Below, piece by piece: positions 10,557 through 12,652 of a stretch of 12,652 nucleotides of DNA. The first letter of the stretch is position 1. Each line of letters starts with the position of its first letter. Origin of the DNA: an uncultured Mycoplasmatota bacterium (GTDB taxonomy: Bacteria; Bacillota_I; Bacilli_A; RF39; UBA660); the NCBI GenBank assembly GCA_900544625.1, contig UQVR01000028.1, positions 1 through 12,652 of the forward strand. Reading direction: 5' to 3'. Under the pieces are notes generated by a model. That model did not search any database and had not been told where the DNA came from. It worked only from the letters and a program-made list of their open reading frames with translations. The translations under genes were made by a program, and so were the position numbers.

Positions 10557-12652
10557 TCACTTTTGAATACAATAGCCAAAATTAGAACTTAATTTTTTGG
10601 ATGAACTACAAATTGGTGGATCAAATACTCTCTGGCAAGAATAATATGAACCTATTTTATATTTAGTATTTAATGTCCAACCACTATCACAACAATAATT
10701 AGTTCCTTCAACAATAACTTTAGTACCCCATGCATTTTTAGGACAAGGTACTTCTAAATTTTTATCAGCAATATTATATAATGCTAAATCATTATAAAGA
10801 CATTTATATTTATCTGTTGTAATATCATAAAATTTATATCCGCCATAACACTCAGATAATTCTGTATTATAATTTATTTTTTCTGAATTACTATAATTCT
10901 TACAAACCGCATGCCCAATTGCAGAAACAGAACATTCATTATACTTATTACATGCTTTTACCCAAAAATAGGTATCTCCGGTTCGATTAAGGTTAGTACG
11001 CATTCCAACACATCTCGCTGGAATAGGATCTCCTTTTTTCAATCCAGAACAACCAGGAACCCAAGAAGAAGAACTCGCACTTGGTGCAGTTTTATTGGTA
11101 GTAGCAGCATACCATGTTCCTATAGAAAGTGCAATAAAATTAGTATTTGCTGATAAAAAATATCTTCCAGTTGAACAATCATATGAAACATCATGCTCTG
11201 CAGAGGCAGGAATATCTCTATCAATTTGCACTCTATAAGGCCCACCTTTTCCAATATTGCCAACTGCATCTTTTGCAAAAACATAATAATATGCGTATTC
11301 ATTCCAAGTAATATCTCTACTAACATTTAAAGTCTTCGTAGTATTAACATCAATCCATTTTTTTGGTGTTTCATAACCTGTAACAGCATATGCAACAATT
11401 CCTGATTTACTATCTGTTATTTTCGCAGATAATGTGTAATTCTCCCTAATAGTTTTATATGTTAAATCAGTAGATGTTAATGTTATAACTGGGGCTTCAT
11501 CATCCAAATTTATCATATATTTACTTATTCCTGAACATGTATTATTAACAGTACAAGCTTTAACGTAAACATAAATTCCATATTGAGTTTTCTTTGCAGT
11601 CATACTTATTCCAGTACTTGAAAGCTTTGATGGATTAGTTCCATAATAATATATCAAATTTTGTGAACCTTGATTCGTACTTTTCCATGATAATGTATAA
11701 TCTTTGTCATGATATGATCCACTTACTTGACCATCTGATGCACTTATTACTGGATTTGTTGGGATTGTATCTACATTTATTTTATAACTACTTATTCCTG
11801 AACACAAATTACTTTCTCTTGTACAAGCTTTAACATACATTATTACATTATACTGATCTTTCTTGACACCTACTGAGGTTCCTTTATTTATCATTTTTGT
11901 TTTATCTGTTCCATAATAATATATTAAGTCTTGAGTTCCTTCATAAACGCTTTTCCATGATAATGTATAATCTTTACTATGAAACTTTCCACTTGTTATT
12001 CCATCTGATGCACTTATTACTGGATTTTCAGGTTTTGTATCTATCGTAGAAACTTTTATTACTTTTTCAGTTTCATTTCCAGCTTTATCCCTAATACATA
12101 CTTTATAATTACCATTTGATTTAATTGTTATTTTATTGTTTGTATTATAGCCAGAACACTTTTCGTTTTCTAAAACTATTACATAACCTTCAACACCAGA
12201 CCCTAAACCATCACTTGCTATTATTTCTATTTCTTTACTTTTACTCCAATTGATATTATACTTTATTTCATTTATTAACGGAGCTTCTTTATCTATATTT
12301 ACTATTTGTGATGCCTCACTTACTTCATTATCTTTTATTACTTTAGCTGTATAATTTATATTGGCTATCAAGTCTACATTTGTTTTTATAGTGTCTTCTA
12401 TTGATGATATTCCCGTATTACTTTTCCAACTTATTTCATATCCAGATTCTTTAATTATTCTCTTTCCATTTACAAATTTCAATCCTATTGTTATATCATC
12501 TTTAAACCATTGTTCATTTTTTATATCATTACAATTATTTCCTACGACTTGACATATCACTAAGTTTTTTCTTCTTGTATATTCATTACATGTTGTACCA
12601 TTTTTTCCTACATTACTTCCAAATTTTGCTTTATATTCTCCATCTTCCCAGA
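10557..12652 (-). CDS. Secreted surface protein with Ig-like repeats and a cysteine-rich C-terminus (5' end outside window)
   Basis: The frame is open to the window edge, so the N-terminus and signal are not seen. A GTG at 12560 has only coding sequence upstream (TTCNEYTRRKNLV) and is not a start. About 697 residues are visible. Numbered from the window edge, an early region with paired cysteines leads to an Ig-like or Big-type domain ending VNIDKEAP (117-124) and a second ending IRDKAGNETEKVIKV (186-200). Two near-identical 90-residue repeats follow (207-296 and 297-386), then another Ig-like domain ending FAKDAVGNIGKGGPYRVQID (458-477). The last 190 residues hold about 18 cysteines. Motifs such as DAVGNIG and IDKEAP are typical of bacterial adhesin Ig-like repeats. 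There is no LPXTG or C-terminal helix, so anchoring must be N-terminal or by other means. Role in adhesion is inferred. Confidence 0.82.
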   Translation of the reverse strand, partial: WEDGEYKAKFGSNVGKNGTTCNEYTRRKNLVICQVVGNNCNDIKNEQWFKDDITIGLKFVNGKRIIKESGYEISWKSNTGISSIEDTIKTNVDLIANINYTAKVIKDNEVSEASQIVNIDKEAPLINEIKYNINWSKSKEIEIIASDGLGSGVEGYVIVLENEKCSGYNTNNKITIKSNGNYKVCIRDKAGNETEKVIKVSTIDTKPENPVISASDGITSGKFHSKDYTLSWKSVYEGTQDLIYYYGTDKTKMINKGTSVGVKKDQYNVIMYVKACTRESNLCSGISSYKINVDTIPTNPVISASDGQVSGSYHDKDYTLSWKSTNQGSQNLIYYYGTNPSKLSSTGISMTAKKTQYGIYVYVKACTVNNTCSGISKYMINLDDEAPVITLTSTDLTYKTIRENYTLSAKITDSKSGIVAYAVTGYETPKKWIDVNTTKTLNVSRDITWNEYAYYYVFAKDAVGNIGKGGPYRVQIDRDIPASAEHDVSYDCSTGRYFLSANTNFIALSIGTWYAATTNKTAPSASSSSWVPGCSGLKKGDPIPARCVGMRTNLNRTGDTYFWVKACNKYNECSVSAIGHAVCKNYSNSEKINYNTELSECYGGYKFYDITTDKYKCLYNDLALYNIADKNLEVPCPKNAWGTKVIVEGTNYCCDSGWTLNTKYKIGSYYSCQRVFDPPICSSSKKLSSNFGYCIQK
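11493..11762 (-). repeat. Second copy of a 270-bp in-frame tandem repeat
   Basis: This copy begins PTNPVISASDG and includes DYTLSWKS, LIYYYGT and YVKAC, the same order as the copy at 11763-12032. Exact DNA matches between copies include the CCATCTGATGCACTTATTAC block, 270 bp apart (11731 and 12001). The DNA identity suggests fairly recent duplication or ongoing conversion. Confidence 0.85.
11763..12032 (-). repeat. First copy of a 270-bp in-frame tandem repeat
   Basis: It encodes a 90-residue Ig-like unit beginning PENPVISASDGITSG, with DYTLSWKS, LIYYYGT, a CTRESNLC cysteine pair and a closing KINVD. The second copy follows directly. The intervening cysteine pair (CTxxxxxC or CTVNNTC) differs in spacing between copies. 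Confidence 0.85.

Noticed and set aside
6995..10559. Mycoplasma-type code with TGA read as tryptophan
   Set aside because: TGA ends the genes at 6995 and 10557 in sensible places and internal tryptophans use TGG.
10557..12560. GTG at 12560 as the start of the Ig-like surface gene
   Set aside because: The same frame stays open for 30 more codons to the window edge with matching composition and a cysteine-containing sequence, no ribosome site precedes the GTG, and there would be no export signal.
1..12652. CRISPR array, tRNA, rRNA, insertion sequence or prophage genes
   Set aside because: No regularly spaced short repeats, no cloverleaf with a conserved T-loop, and no transposase or phage proteins were seen on either strand.

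Overview
The window is a stretch of very AT-rich bacterial chromosome (most genes look below 30% GC by eye). It is densely packed, with every protein gene on the minus strand except a possible 15-codon tail at the left edge. TGA acts as a stop (it ends the metallopeptidase-like gene and the Ig-like gene) and tryptophan is TGG, so the genetic code is standard. A HrcA/CIRCE operator, sigma-A type promoters, strong Shine-Dalgarno sites, SufS, Tex and large Cys- and Asn-rich surface proteins suggest a low-GC Firmicutes/Bacilli lineage. The surface protein style resembles what I remember from uncultured gut Bacilli (RF39-like or Mycoplasmatota-related genomes); that placement is inference.

Layout, left to right. 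(1) 1-1295: cysteine desulfurase SufS, with a perfect-stem terminator after it. (2) 1296-1590: a protein-free gap holding a plus-strand promoter with both consensus boxes at 17-bp spacing. It drives an apparent small structured RNA of about 100 nt, which ends in a terminator shared with the convergent gene. (3) 1565-5502: a three-gene minus-strand operon, tex - unknown anchored exported protein - AI-2E family membrane protein, with genes 4 nt apart or overlapping. (4) 5503-6875: an N-terminally anchored surface protein. Its C-terminal 42 codons (5787-5912) contain no codon ending in A and are about 51% GC, followed by two hairpins and a GC-rich untranslated spacer. This looks like the variable region of a diversity-generating retroelement (DGR) target. 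No reverse transcriptase or template repeat lies in the window. (5) 6995-9707: a small acidic protein translationally coupled to a large membrane-anchored protein with a gluzincin-like HExxH...ExxxE motif. (6) 9783-9981: a frameshifted gene remnant. (7) 10004-10545: a small heat-shock protein (Hsp20) under a consensus promoter whose -35 box lies inside a CIRCE-type operator. (8) 10557-12652: the 3' part of a secreted, repeat-containing Ig-like surface protein that runs off the right edge.

Functionally, housekeeping genes (Fe-S cluster assembly, RNA-binding Tex, heat shock) alternate with surface-exposed proteins of unknown partners. The most unusual items are the DGR-like variable tail with its GC-rich downstream block, and the orphan small RNA with an ideal promoter.
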